DNA from: Acinetobacter modestus
GTDB lineage: Bacteria > Pseudomonadota > Gammaproteobacteria > Pseudomonadales > Moraxellaceae
NCBI RefSeq assembly: GCF_014636095.1
Contig: NZ_BMDV01000002.1
Span: 693,734 to 757,733 of the forward strand
DNA: 64,000 bases
Direction: 5' to 3'
In this document: positions 53,730-63,545 of the stretch, one piece after another
Layout of the letters: each line of letters starts with the position of its first letter
Numbering within the stretch: the stretch's first letter is position 1
Position numbers and translations under genes: made by a program
Notes under the pieces: generated by a model
What the model was told of the DNA's origin: nothing
The model's input: only the letters and a program-made list of their open reading frames with translations
Database searches by the model: none

Positions 53730-56510
53730 ATGAACAGTATTCAAAATTTAGAACACAGTCGCTCCGATCATGCACAAACACTCATTACAAAAACAACTTG
53801 TCCATATTGTGGCGTTGGATGTGGTGTTAATGTTGAAGTTCAACATAAAACACAAGGTTCAAATATTAAAGTTGCAGGAGACACAGAACACCCTGCAAAT
53901 TTTGGACGACTCTGTATTAAAGGGAGCAATTTAGCAGATACCTTAGGGTTGGAAACCCGTGTTTTAAATCCGATGTTGGGACGCAAAAATCACCGTAATG
54001 TGACAACATGGGATGTTGCAATTGACAAAATTGCAACTCAATTTCAGGCATGTATTGAGCAATATGGACCCGAAAGTGTGGCATTTTATGTTTCGGGGCA
54101 GTTATTAACTGAAGATTATTATGTGGTTAATAAATTCGTAAAGGGCTATTTAGGCACAGCTAATATTGATACCAATTCACGTCTATGTATGTCTTCAGCA
54201 GTTGCTGCGCATAAACGTAGCTTTGGTGAAGATATTGTACCTGCAAGTTATGAAGACTTTGAACATGCTGATATGGTGGTATTGGTTGGTTCAAATACAG
54301 CATGGTGTCATCCAGTTTTGTATCAACGGATTATGCAAGCGAAGAGTCAAAATCCTAATTTATTTGTGGTTGTCGTCGATCCACGATTTACGAGCACTTG
54401 TGAGCAAGCAGATTTACATTTGCCAATCTTGCCAGGTCAAGATGTGGCCTTGTTTAAAGGATTATTACAATATTTATATCAACATGGTTATGCTGATCAT
54501 GAGTTTGTTGAATCTTACACAGAGGGGCTTCAAGCACTTTTAGAAGCGAATCGAACTGAACAAGATTTTAAAGCTGTTGCCAAACGCACAGGTATTTCAG
54601 AAGAAAAATTACAATTGTTTTTTGATAAATTTGCCACAACTGAAAAAGTAGTAACTCTTTTTTCTATGGGAGTTAATCAATCATCTCAAGGGGTGAATAA
54701 AGCCAATAGTATTATCAACTGTCATTTACTGACGGGTAAAATTGGTAAGCTGGGTGCTGCTCCATTTTCAATGACTGGACAACCTAATGCGATGGGTGGT
54801 CGTGAGGTTGGTGGGCTTGCCAATATGTTGGCAGCACACTTGGACATTGATAATCCAAAGCATCAAAATTTGGTGCAAAGTTTTTGGAATAGCCCAACCA
54901 TCGCGACACAAGCTGGACTTAAAGCAGTTGATTTGTTTCAAGCGGTTGAAAGTGGAAAAATTAAAGCAATTTGGATTATGGCAACCAATCCAGTGGTAAG
55001 TCTTCCTGATGCCGATCAAGTGAAACGAGCATTGGATAAATGTGAATTTGTTGTCGTCTCAGATATTTGTTCCGATACCGATACCACTGCTTATGCTGAT
55101 ATTTTGCTACCAGCATTAGGTTGGGGTGAAAAAGATGGAACGGTAACTAATTCAGAACGTCGAATTTCACGTCAACGCGCATTTTTAGCTTCACCAAAAC
55201 AAACCAAAGCAGATTGGTGGGCTGTTGCTGAAGTTGCAAAAAAACTTGGTTTTTCTGGTTTTGATTTTAGCAATGCGTGTGACATCTTTAATGAGCATGC
55301 TGCATTGTCTGCGTATCAAAATGCAAGTTTAGCTGAACGTGATCAGGTAGAAAATTTTCGTTATTTTAATTTAAAAGGTTTAACCAATCTAAGTCTTGAA
55401 GAATATAACGAGTTAAAACCAACGCAATGGCCTGTGTGGGAAAAAGGTCAGACGACATCGGTTAAGCAACTTTTTGGTCAAGGTGAGTTTAGTTATGCTT
55501 CTCGTAAAGCAAAACTTATTCCAACGATCGCAATCGATCCCGTACACTCAGTTTCTGAAGATTATCCGTTAATTCTGAATACGGGGCGTATTCGGGATCA
55601 ATGGCATACCATGACACGTACAGGTTTATCAGCAAATTTGACCACACATCGTGCTGAACCATTTTGTGAGATTCATCCAAACGATGCGCTTAAATTTGGT
55701 ATTCGCGATAAAGGGTTGGTCGAGATTCGTTCGGTATGGGGAAGTTGTGTATTACGTGTGACATTGGCTCAAGGTGTTCGTCGTGGACAAATCTTTGCCC
55801 CGATTCATTGGACAGAACAAGTCGCCTCAGATGCTCGGATTGGTAAAGTAGTTAACCCTGTTGTGGATGCAATTTCAGGTGAACCTGAGTTTAAGCATAC
55901 GCCAGTATCGATACAGCCTTTCCATACGACTTGGCAAGGCGTTTTATATGTTAGAGAAGGGTTCGAACATCAAATCAAAGCATCTTTACAGGCCTGTGCT
56001 TGGTGGACAAAAATCAAAACTGCAAAAGCAATGCGTTATGAGCTTGCCGATCGACACAGTATTGATCAAACTCAGAAAAACTTAAAAACCTTTTTACCTT
56101 TTGTCGATGAAACATATGAATGGTTAAGTATTGAGGATATTTCATCGCAATTAAGTCATAGTATTGTACTCAAAGATGGGATTTTAATCGCAAGCCTTTA
56201 TATTGCACCTGCTGAGTTATTACCAGATCGTGATTGGGTTGCAAGTTTATTTAAACGTGAACGATTAAGTGCCTTGCACCGTAAAGCATTGTTGGCAGGT
56301 ATGCCAATGTCTGCTGCTAATAACGATGGTCCATTGGTATGTAGTTGTTTCAAAGTAGGAAAAAACAAGATTATTGAAGCGATCAAAACTCAAAATATCA
56401 CGCATGAAAAGCAAGTCACGGCATGTTTAAAAGCGGGTGGTAACTGTGGTTCATGTTTACCAGAAATTCGTGGTTTGATTAAGACTTGTCAGTTGGAGGC
56501 AGAAGCATGA
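53730..56510 (+). CDS. nasA: Assimilatory nitrate reductase catalytic subunit
   Basis: This 926-residue molybdopterin enzyme reduces nitrate to nitrite. The N-terminal [4Fe-4S] site CPYCGVGCGVNVE...RLCIKG is intact, and the Mo-ligand Cys lies in DTNSRLCMSSAV. NAMGGREVGGLANML and NTGRIRDQWHTMTRTG fit the MGD-binding family. The C-terminus adds a BFD-like [2Fe-2S] domain (CSCFKVGKNK...CLKAGGNCGSC) that takes electrons from a flavin reductase. GGAG precedes the ATG. MobA follows with a 4-bp overlap. Confidence 0.96.
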   Translation: MNSIQNLEHSRSDHAQTLITKTTCPYCGVGCGVNVEVQHKTQGSNIKVAGDTEHPANFGRLCIKGSNLADTLGLETRVLNPMLGRKNHRNVTTWDVAIDKIATQFQACIEQYGPESVAFYVSGQLLTEDYYVVNKFVKGYLGTANIDTNSRLCMSSAVAAHKRSFGEDIVPASYEDFEHADMVVLVGSNTAWCHPVLYQRIMQAKSQNPNLFVVVVDPRFTSTCEQADLHLPILPGQDVALFKGLLQYLYQHGYADHEFVESYTEGLQALLEANRTEQDFKAVAKRTGISEEKLQLFFDKFATTEKVVTLFSMGVNQSSQGVNKANSIINCHLLTGKIGKLGAAPFSMTGQPNAMGGREVGGLANMLAAHLDIDNPKHQNLVQSFWNSPTIATQAGLKAVDLFQAVESGKIKAIWIMATNPVVSLPDADQVKRALDKCEFVVVSDICSDTDTTAYADILLPALGWGEKDGTVTNSERRISRQRAFLASPKQTKADWWAVAEVAKKLGFSGFDFSNACDIFNEHAALSAYQNASLAERDQVENFRYFNLKGLTNLSLEEYNELKPTQWPVWEKGQTTSVKQLFGQGEFSYASRKAKLIPTIAIDPVHSVSEDYPLILNTGRIRDQWHTMTRTGLSANLTTHRAEPFCEIHPNDALKFGIRDKGLVEIRSVWGSCVLRVTLAQGVRRGQIFAPIHWTEQVASDARIGKVVNPVVDAISGEPEFKHTPVSIQPFHTTWQGVLYVREGFEHQIKASLQACAWWTKIKTAKAMRYELADRHSIDQTQKNLKTFLPFVDETYEWLSIEDISSQLSHSIVLKDGILIASLYIAPAELLPDRDWVASLFKRERLSALHRKALLAGMPMSAANNDGPLVCSCFKVGKNKIIEAIKTQNITHEKQVTACLKAGGNCGSCLPEIRGLIKTCQLEAEA

Positions 56511-57136
56511 CTATACAAATTCCCGCTACAGATCTAGTGATCTTGGCGGGAGGGCAAGCACGCCGTATGAATGGCATGAATAAATTACTTCAACAATTTG
56601 ATGATCAAATTCAGCTATCTAAAATTTGTCAGAAATTTAAATCAGAAGTGCGAAGCATTTGGGTAAACAGTCATCGAGATAGTTCGATTTACAAGCAGAT
56701 TGAACCGAATATCTATTGTTATTCAGATGATCAAACAGGTTTTTTAGGTCCATTAATGGGAATGAAAAGTGCGTGGTCATATTTACAATCGGACTATGCT
56801 TTGTTTATTCCGTGCGATGTTACGTATATACCCAATCAAGTTTTAATTAAGTTGCATCGCGCACTACAAAAAAATCCACAAGCGCTAGTGGCTTATGTTG
56901 CAATTAATGGAGATGCTTTATATCCATTTTGTTTATTAAAAAAAGAAAGTCTGCCAATTTTACAACAACAAATTAATACCAATAAATTAAGTTTAAGAGA
57001 TTGTTTTAAGCAATTGCATGCACAAAGTGCTTCATTTAAAAAGCAAAGCCTGTTTTGCCATAGTATTAACTCTTTGGATGAGTTACAGCAGTATAAACAG
57101 ATGAAAGCTTTTCATCAGATATTTACAGCACACTAG
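56507..57136 (+). CDS. mobA: Molybdenum cofactor guanylyltransferase
   Basis: MobA attaches GMP to molybdopterin to form the MGD cofactor needed by nasA. The 209-residue protein shows VILAGGQARRMNGMNKLL (the nucleotide-binding LAGG...RM.G.NK motif), FLGPLMGMKSAW and PCDVTYIPNQV. Its ATG overlaps the nasA stop (ATGA) and GGAGG lies in front, so translation is coupled to the enzyme it serves. The rest is somewhat divergent from E. coli MobA but the core is complete. Confidence 0.92.
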   Translation: MTIQIPATDLVILAGGQARRMNGMNKLLQQFDDQIQLSKICQKFKSEVRSIWVNSHRDSSIYKQIEPNIYCYSDDQTGFLGPLMGMKSAWSYLQSDYALFIPCDVTYIPNQVLIKLHRALQKNPQALVAYVAINGDALYPFCLLKKESLPILQQQINTNKLSLRDCFKQLHAQSASFKKQSLFCHSINSLDELQQYKQMKAFHQIFTAH

Positions 57137-57308
57137 CTTCTTTTAGCTTCCATAAAATATAAAGTTTTAGATAAGAATTCTTGACCTTTGTTTAAACAAG
57201 TTCTATTTTAGAACTTGTTTAATTTTACATCGAAATATTTTTAACAGATGTGAACTAATATTCTGTAGCTAAAGGAATATTAGAAAAATAAAAGGAAAGG
57301 GGCTTCAG

Positions 57309-58184
57309 ATGTTCACAATTCGTTATCAACAGATTCCGTTGCATTTTTTGTTGGAGCATCAGTCAACTCTGGCTGGTCTCGGACAGATTGGACTTCGTAC
57401 TTTGAAAAAGACCACACCAAGAGCGCTTGATTGGCAAGTTGTTGCTCCGATTATCGAGGTGATTGATCCTCCAAGTAACGATCTGATCGAGCATTATGTG
57501 AAATGGACGGGTTCAAAAATCAACAAATATCGAGACTCAATTCCTCCACATATGGTTTCTCAATGGGGGGTGTCATTTGCGACACGTTTGTTATTACAAA
57601 CCCATTATCCACTGAGTCAAGTAATTAATCAGGGTGTCAGTCTGAAAATGAATGGCAAGATTCCACGAAATGAGAAATTAATGATTCAGGCAAAAATTGC
57701 ACAAGTTGATGAACGCAATGGCTTAGCTCGGGTTTCTGTTCAAATCATAACTGGAACGATTTCTCAGCCTGATTTGGTTGAAACCATATTACATATGGCG
57801 TTTATTTTACCAACTTTCAAAAAAGTTAAACGCACAGAAACACAAGAGCATAAAAATTGGACGGCGCAAGGAGAATGGTCTGTTCAATCAGATGATGGTT
57901 TTAAATTTGCACTTCTTACAGGTGATTTCAACCCGATTCATTGGGTAGGTTTCTTGGCAAAATTTTCAAATTTTGGTCAAAAAGTACTGCATGGTTTTGG
58001 GGTGTTTGCAAAAAGTTTTGAGTTACTCCCAGAAGAAGTTAAACAAATTGATGTTCGATTCTTAAAACCAGTAAAGTTACCATCACAGCATAATCAAGTT
58101 GAAACATGTACTGAACAGAGCGAAAAGTATGTTCGAGTTGTAGGTTCTGCTGGACAAGTTTGTTTAATGGGTCAATTTAAATAA
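57309..58184 (+). CDS. MaoC-like hot-dog dehydratase-domain protein
   Basis: This 291-residue protein has a double hot-dog form. The C-terminal half has LLTGDFNPIHWVGFLAKFSNFGQKVLHGFGVFA (listed here as two shorter motifs, LLTGDFNPIH and VLHGFGVFAK), where Asp and His in GDxNPIH are the hydratase-2 catalytic residues. It probably hydrates or dehydrates an enoyl-CoA/ACP-type substrate. It precedes a molybdopterin oxidoreductase by 20 bp and is likely co-transcribed with it. The link to nitrate assimilation is only positional. Confidence 0.83.
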   Translation: MFTIRYQQIPLHFLLEHQSTLAGLGQIGLRTLKKTTPRALDWQVVAPIIEVIDPPSNDLIEHYVKWTGSKINKYRDSIPPHMVSQWGVSFATRLLLQTHYPLSQVINQGVSLKMNGKIPRNEKLMIQAKIAQVDERNGLARVSVQIITGTISQPDLVETILHMAFILPTFKKVKRTETQEHKNWTAQGEWSVQSDDGFKFALLTGDFNPIHWVGFLAKFSNFGQKVLHGFGVFAKSFELLPEEVKQIDVRFLKPVKLPSQHNQVETCTEQSEKYVRVVGSAGQVCLMGQFK

Positions 58185-58204
58185 TAAAGACAGGATGATG
58201 GAAA

Positions 58205-60502
58205 ATGACAACAACAGTATCTGCATCGAAGCAAGACGTGACAGCGTGTATTTTATGTTCTCGTAATTGTGGTTTAAGCGTTGAAATTGAAGATAATCAG
58301 TTTAAAAAAATTAAGGGTGATGATCAGCATCCTTTCTCGCAAGGGTATATTTGTCAAAAGGCAGCTCGCCTGCAACATTATCAAAAACATGCAGATCGAT
58401 TGACCACACCCTTAAAACGTCAGCCAGATGGCTTATTCCAAGAAATTAGTTGGGATCAGGCTATTCAAGAAATAGCAGATCAACTCGTGCATATTAGAGA
58501 TACGTTTGGTGGAACTGCTTTTGCCTCTGTGGGTGGCGGTGGACAAGGAAATCATCTTGGTGCGGCTTATGGGCGCCAACTGCTATACGCGATGAAAAGC
58601 TTTTATGCATATAACTCTTTAGCCCAAGAAAAGACAGGTGACTTTTGGGTAAATGGTCGTTTGTTTGGCAGTCAGGCTTGTCACACGACAGAAGACGTTG
58701 AGCATGCAGATTATGTTTTGTTTATTGGAACAAACCCATTTCAAGCGCATGGTATCCCAAATGCACGCGATACCTTAAAACATATAAAGAAAGATCCAAA
58801 TCGTACCATGGTCGTTTTTGACCCACGTGTGACAGAAACTGCGAAACAGGCTGATATTCATGTGCAACTCAAGCCTGGAACAGATGCTTATTTAATGTCT
58901 GCCATGATTGCAATTATGTTACGTGAAAATCTTTATGATCAAGATTTTATTCAAAAGCATACGCATGGTTTTGAAGAGGTAAAACAGGCATTTCTTGCTA
59001 TTCCGATAGAGGAATATATTCAAAAAGCAGATGTTTCAGTCGCACAGATTTATCAAATTGTTCGCGATTTTTCTAAAGCTAAACGTGGATGTGTTCGAAT
59101 TGATTTAGGCATTCAACATACGCTAAATACGACACTGAATGGTTATTTAGAAAAACTCTTATATTTATTGACAGGGCATTTTGGTAAACAAGGCACGAAC
59201 AATCTACATACTATGTTTATTCCGATTTTGACCAATACTGATGAGCGTAATCCTAAATATCGCCGTACAGTACATCATAAAATGTTTCCAATTTCGGGGT
59301 TCTTTCCGCCAAACATTTTGCCCGACGAAATTTTAAAAGCTGGAGAAAAAAGAGTAAGAGCAGTCTTTGTGGATAGTTGTAATCCTTTACTCACGTACCC
59401 TGATACCACTGCTTATGAGCAAGCTTTTAAAGCTTTAGACTTATTGGTTGTGGTTGATGTCGCAATGACTGAAACAGCTCGCTTTGCAGACTATATTTTG
59501 CCTGCACGTAGTCAGTTCGAAAAATGGGAATTTACAGGCTTTAATTTAGAATTTCCAAAAAATGGATTCCATTTACGTCATCCGTTGTTTACCGCACAAG
59601 GTGATTCTTTGCCTGAGGCAGAGATCTATACTCGTTTGCTTGAAGCGATGAAGGTGATACCTCATCAATTTCCTATACTCAGTAAAATTGCAGAAAAAGA
59701 TTCAGCTAAAACGGCTTATCTCCCTTACTTTGGTGCATTAGCTGCAAGTTTTGCTAAAAATAAAAAGTTGATCCCTTTTGCTGCATCGATTGTATATCGC
59801 ACCTTAGGTAAAACTTTACCTAAGGATGCGGCTGCAACAGCTCTCTTGTTACCATTATGTATGCAATATGCTTCTCAACATTATCATGCAGTTAAACAAG
59901 CAGGCTATGAGGGCAATCGTTTGAATCTTGGTGTTAAACTATTTCAAGCGATTTTGCAACAACGTTCAGGTGTAGTTTTATCACAACATGACTATGCTGA
60001 TGTATGGAGCTTGATTGCCTATAAAGATAAAAAAATACGTTTAGCTATTCCAGAAATGTTTCTTGAATTAGCCCAACTCAAACAAAAAAATCTTACATTA
60101 ACAGAGGATTATCCATTTATTTTACTTGCTGGCGAGCGTCGTAGTTACAATGCAAATCAAATTTATCGTGATCCAGCTTGGCGTAAGGTTGATGCAGAAG
60201 GTCGATTAAAAATAAATCCAGAAGATGCATCTCAATTTTCCATTGAAACAGGTCAGCGTTTGCGATGTGTCTCTGAGCATGGAGAAATATCTGTTGTCGT
60301 TGAAGTTGATGAGGGGATGCGTAAAGGCGTTGTATCATTACCGCATGGTTATGGCTTACGCTATCGTGGTGGTGAACCCATCGGACCCGAGTTAAATCGT
60401 TTAACCTCAACTCGACATTGTGATCCATTATCGAAGACACCATATCATAAGTATGTACCCGTAAGATTGGAACATTTAGATGTATCCGTTATTGCGGATT
60501 AG
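58205..60502 (+). CDS. Molybdopterin-dependent oxidoreductase, unknown substrate
   Basis: This 765-residue DMSO-reductase-superfamily protein has an N-terminal [4Fe-4S] motif, CILCSRNCGLSVE...GYICQKA, with four Cys, a central ADYVLFIGTNPFQAHG and the MGD segment HGYGLRYRGGEPIGPELNRL. The position normally filled by the Mo ligand reads GSQACHTTEDVEHADYV, so Cys is the likely ligand, though the segment is shorter than in formate dehydrogenase. It has no Tat signal, so it is cytosolic. The family resembles FdhF- or acetylene-hydratase-type proteins. Function unknown. Confidence 0.85.
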   Translation: MTTTVSASKQDVTACILCSRNCGLSVEIEDNQFKKIKGDDQHPFSQGYICQKAARLQHYQKHADRLTTPLKRQPDGLFQEISWDQAIQEIADQLVHIRDTFGGTAFASVGGGGQGNHLGAAYGRQLLYAMKSFYAYNSLAQEKTGDFWVNGRLFGSQACHTTEDVEHADYVLFIGTNPFQAHGIPNARDTLKHIKKDPNRTMVVFDPRVTETAKQADIHVQLKPGTDAYLMSAMIAIMLRENLYDQDFIQKHTHGFEEVKQAFLAIPIEEYIQKADVSVAQIYQIVRDFSKAKRGCVRIDLGIQHTLNTTLNGYLEKLLYLLTGHFGKQGTNNLHTMFIPILTNTDERNPKYRRTVHHKMFPISGFFPPNILPDEILKAGEKRVRAVFVDSCNPLLTYPDTTAYEQAFKALDLLVVVDVAMTETARFADYILPARSQFEKWEFTGFNLEFPKNGFHLRHPLFTAQGDSLPEAEIYTRLLEAMKVIPHQFPILSKIAEKDSAKTAYLPYFGALAASFAKNKKLIPFAASIVYRTLGKTLPKDAAATALLLPLCMQYASQHYHAVKQAGYEGNRLNLGVKLFQAILQQRSGVVLSQHDYADVWSLIAYKDKKIRLAIPEMFLELAQLKQKNLTLTEDYPFILLAGERRSYNANQIYRDPAWRKVDAEGRLKINPEDASQFSIETGQRLRCVSEHGEISVVVEVDEGMRKGVVSLPHGYGLRYRGGEPIGPELNRLTSTRHCDPLSKTPYHKYVPVRLEHLDVSVIAD

Positions 60503-60515
60503 CTTTTACAAGAAA

Positions 60516-60568
60516 TGCACCAAATTCTTTCATTTTTAGCGGAAAATGGGAAAAATTGGTGCAATGTT
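60516..60568 (+). terminator. Terminator after the molybdopterin oxidoreductase
   Basis: TGCACCAA (60516-60523) pairs with TTGGTGCA (60556-60563), and inner CATTTT/AAAATG arms extend the stem toward a TAGCGG loop. ATGTTTTT follows. It is 14 bp after the stop and separates this gene from moaA. Confidence 0.7.
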
Positions 60569-60773
60569 TTTATTAGAAAGGTTTACCTTATTTTAATTGT
60601 TGTTTACAAATTACGATGATTGCTTATTTGAGTGAACAATAAGCATTGCAAGCAAATAGATTTCATATTGGAATAAATATTGCTGTATTAAAATTAATTC
60701 GCTGTAAACTCGATAGCAAAGATGCACAGAACTTGTGCTGAAGGTAGTAAGAAGTTTCACAATATGAGTGCAA

Positions 60774-61802
60774 ATGATGAAGCATGATATATCTACGAAC
60801 ATTCCGATCTTAGAAGATCAGTATGGTCGTATTAAACGTAAGTTGCGGATTTCCGTGACAGATCGTTGCAATTTCAAATGCACCTATTGTATGCCTGAAC
60901 ATCCAGAATGGATGAAAAAACAAGATTTACTAAGTTTTGAAGCGTTGCTGGTATTTTGCCAATATATGGTGAAGCAAGGGATTGAAAATATTCGCATTAC
61001 AGGGGGAGAACCTTTAATGCGTCAGGGTGTTGTTCATTTTATTCGTGATTTGCAGAGTTTACGAGTATTGGGCTTAAAACGAATCTCGATCACAACCAAT
61101 GCACATTATTTGGCTAAATATGCGGAACTCCTAAAACAAGCTGGATTAGATGATCTTAATATCAGCCTAGATAGTTTAGACCCAGATCAATTCAAGCAAC
61201 TGACTAAAAAAGAACTCACACCCGTATTAAATGGGATAGAGGCAGCTAAAAAAGCGGGGCTTGCTTTCAAAATTAATTGTGTGTTGATGAAAGGTCAAAA
61301 TGATGATCAGATTCTGCCAATGGTAAAGTGGGCTAAGCAACATAGCATTCCATTACGTTTTATTGAATTTATGCCTCTAGATGGCGATCAGCATTGGACA
61401 GATCAGTCAGTTGTGAGTGAAGCTGAAATTTTAGCGCAACTTCAGCCTTTTTATCAGATTCAAGTTTTGCAACAGCAGCATGAGCCTGCACGTCAGTATC
61501 AGTTAGACGGGCAATATTGTATTGGTATTATTTCTACGATAACTCATTCATTTTGCGGTGATTGTGATCGAATTCGATTAACAGCACAAGGTGAATTATA
61601 TAATTGTTTATTTGCACAACAGGGTCTGAATATAAAGCCGTATTTACAAGCTGTGATTAAACAGAAACAACTAGCTCAAGATATCAATTATCAAGAGCTT
61701 GATCAGCAAATTAAACCTTATATTTGGCACAAAGCGAAAGGTTATCATGCGATAAAACACCAACAAGTACGCAAAATTAGTATGCATATGTTGGGTGGTT
61801 AG
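60774..61802 (+). CDS. moaA: GTP 3',8-cyclase
   Basis: MoaA is the radical-SAM enzyme that starts molybdopterin synthesis from GTP. The protein has the radical-SAM motif CNFKCTYCMPE near residue 32, ITGGEPLMR and ISITTNAHYL. The second C-terminal iron-sulfur site has Cys residues in YCIGIIS, SFCGDCDRIRL and LYNCLFAQQG. Start is uncertain: GTG 60768 or ATG 60774 or 60777 are all in frame with no clear ribosome site; I list 60774. The C-terminal GG doublet is present. First of moaA-D-E-CB-moeA. Confidence 0.96.
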   Translation: MMKHDISTNIPILEDQYGRIKRKLRISVTDRCNFKCTYCMPEHPEWMKKQDLLSFEALLVFCQYMVKQGIENIRITGGEPLMRQGVVHFIRDLQSLRVLGLKRISITTNAHYLAKYAELLKQAGLDDLNISLDSLDPDQFKQLTKKELTPVLNGIEAAKKAGLAFKINCVLMKGQNDDQILPMVKWAKQHSIPLRFIEFMPLDGDQHWTDQSVVSEAEILAQLQPFYQIQVLQQQHEPARQYQLDGQYCIGIISTITHSFCGDCDRIRLTAQGELYNCLFAQQGLNIKPYLQAVIKQKQLAQDINYQELDQQIKPYIWHKAKGYHAIKHQQVRKISMHMLGG

Positions 61803-61829
61803 TTTGGAAAAAAGTGGTCTGGAGAGAAT

Positions 61830-62081
61830 ATGCAAACTATTGACATAAAAATAGAAGCCTTTGGTGCTATTGAACGGTTATTGCCAAAAGAGCTTACATT
61901 TGAGTTTGCAGAAAATCAAACGGTTGAAGAAGTGCTAAGTCACATTGTAATGCTTTACCCAGAATCAACAAAAGCGATGGATAAATGTGCGTGTGCGATA
62001 GGTGAAGATATTGTGCTACGTCAAACAGCATTAAATACTTCATGTACTTTGGTATTGTTATCACCTGTCGCTGGAGGATGA
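61830..62081 (+). CDS. moaD: Molybdopterin synthase small subunit
   Basis: MoaD is the ubiquitin-like sulfur carrier of molybdopterin synthase. The 83-residue protein ends in the required Gly-Gly (VLLSPVAGG), which becomes thiocarboxylated. GGAGAG precedes the ATG, and the stop is 1 bp before the moaE ATG, so the two subunits are co-translated. Confidence 0.95.
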   Translation: MQTIDIKIEAFGAIERLLPKELTFEFAENQTVEEVLSHIVMLYPESTKAMDKCACAIGEDIVLRQTALNTSCTLVLLSPVAGG

Positions 62082-62082
62082 A

Positions 62083-62604
62083 ATGCGCGAATTTTCAAGA
62101 GTTCAAGATCAGGCTTTAAGCTTAGATAGTTTTGATCCTATACAATCATTTCCTGAATGTGGTGGTATTGATATTTTTATTGGAACTGTACGTAATCATC
62201 ATGAAGGTAAAGCAGTTAAAGCTTTAAAATATACCTCGTATACACCTGTTGCTGAAAAAATGATTCGTGAAATCGAGCAGCAAATCAAAGAGAAGCATCA
62301 GGTTTCTTATGTGCGTGTGATGCATCGAATTGGCTATTTGGATGTCAGTGAAACAGCAATCATTGCAATTGCATATGCTGCTCACCGCCGTGAAGCATTT
62401 CAAGCCTGTGAAGAAGCCGTTGAACGTGTAAAACATGAAGTACCAATTTGGAAAGAAGAGTTCTTTATGGATGGTACAAGTCAATATGTAGAAGGTTGCT
62501 GTATTCGTAAAGATACGGTCGAAACTGATGCTCATGTTCATAAACATGAGCATCACCATCATCACGAACATGAAAATTGTGCGCATGAGCATACACACGA
62601 ATAA
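62083..62604 (+). CDS. moaE: Molybdopterin synthase large subunit with His-rich tail
   Basis: MoaE inserts sulfur into precursor Z together with MoaD. The first ~145 residues are normal: FIGTVRNHHEGK, Lys in the active-site segment HEVPIWKEEFFMDG, and YVEGCCIRKD. The tail after about residue 148 is extraordinary: HVHKHEHHHHHEHENC and HEHTHE, about 12 histidines in 23 residues. That suggests divalent metal binding, possibly metal delivery or regulation. The tail is not part of the usual catalytic fold. Confidence 0.95.
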   Translation: MREFSRVQDQALSLDSFDPIQSFPECGGIDIFIGTVRNHHEGKAVKALKYTSYTPVAEKMIREIEQQIKEKHQVSYVRVMHRIGYLDVSETAIIAIAYAAHRREAFQACEEAVERVKHEVPIWKEEFFMDGTSQYVEGCCIRKDTVETDAHVHKHEHHHHHEHENCAHEHTHE

Positions 62605-62621
62605 AGCGTTAGGAAGTAAAA

Positions 62622-63545
62622 ATGAAAAATGTTGGGATGAAACCCGAAAGTTATCGTGTTGCAGAGGCACAAGCGATTTTATATGCCCCACCGCATTGCA
62701 TTCAGCTACTGCGTGATGGAAATACTGAAAAAGGCGATGCCTTAAAAACAGCTCGTATCGCAGGAATCTTGGCGGCAAAACGCACTGATGAACTGATTCC
62801 TCTTTGTCATCCTTTACCGATTTATCGTGCTGATGTTGAATATGATTTACAACATGATCACGTTGTGATTCTGACGACTGTAGAAACCATTGGGCCTACA
62901 GGGGTTGAGATGGAAGCCTTGACTGCTGCGAGTTTGGCAGGGTTAACCATTTATGACATGTTGAAGCCGCATTGTGAACCTGATGAATTGTGTTTAGACC
63001 AATGTAAATTGCTTAAGAAAAAAGGAGGTAAGTCACATTTTAAACGGACTCTACGTCAACCTGTTTCAGCGGCAGTGATCGTACTTTCTGATACGGTGGC
63101 AGCAGGACGTAAACCTGATACCGCAGGGAAATCAGTGGTTGAGACCTTAACCGAAGCAGGTTTTGATCCAATTCATTATCAAATTTTGCCAGATGAATCA
63201 GATCAATTGAAAGAATTGGTACTAGAATTGACAAAGTCTTATGCATGTATCATGACCGTTGGTGGTACAGGTATTGGTAAACGAGATATTACGGTTGATA
63301 CACTTGAACCACTTTTAGAACGTAAATTAGATGGTCTGATGGAAGCGGCACGTTCTTTTGGCCAAAAACGCACACCATATGCGGCAATGTCTCGTGGTGT
63401 AGCAGGTTTTATTGATCGTTCCTTAGTGGTAACGCTGCCGGGTAGCCGTGGTGGTGCGAGTGAATCAATGGCAGCTATTCTGCCAGCTCTCGTTCATATT
63501 TTTGATGTTTGCCGAGATTTACCACATCCGGGAGGATATGAATAA
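62622..63545 (+). CDS. moaCB: MoaC-MoaB fusion protein
   Basis: Residues 1-150 are MoaC, cyclic pyranopterin monophosphate synthase (GDALKTARIAGILAAKRTDE, LIPLCHPLPI, VEMEALTAASLAGLTIYDM). Residues 155-307 are a MoaB/MogA-type domain (SAAVIVLSDTVAAGRKPDTAG, TVGGTGIGKRDITVD, PGSRGGASESM). The fusion couples an early step to molybdopterin adenylylation. A fused MoaCB form is known in some bacteria. It lies 17 bp after moaE and overlaps the moeA ATG by one base. Confidence 0.94.
   Translation: MKNVGMKPESYRVAEAQAILYAPPHCIQLLRDGNTEKGDALKTARIAGILAAKRTDELIPLCHPLPIYRADVEYDLQHDHVVILTTVETIGPTGVEMEALTAASLAGLTIYDMLKPHCEPDELCLDQCKLLKKKGGKSHFKRTLRQPVSAAVIVLSDTVAAGRKPDTAGKSVVETLTEAGFDPIHYQILPDESDQLKELVLELTKSYACIMTVGGTGIGKRDITVDTLEPLLERKLDGLMEAARSFGQKRTPYAAMSRGVAGFIDRSLVVTLPGSRGGASESMAAILPALVHIFDVCRDLPHPGGYE

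Noticed and set aside
60516..60563. NtrC binding site from TGCACC...GGTGCA arms before moaA
   Set aside because: The arms are 32 bases apart with complementary sequence between them, and a T-run follows; a transcription terminator explains it better.
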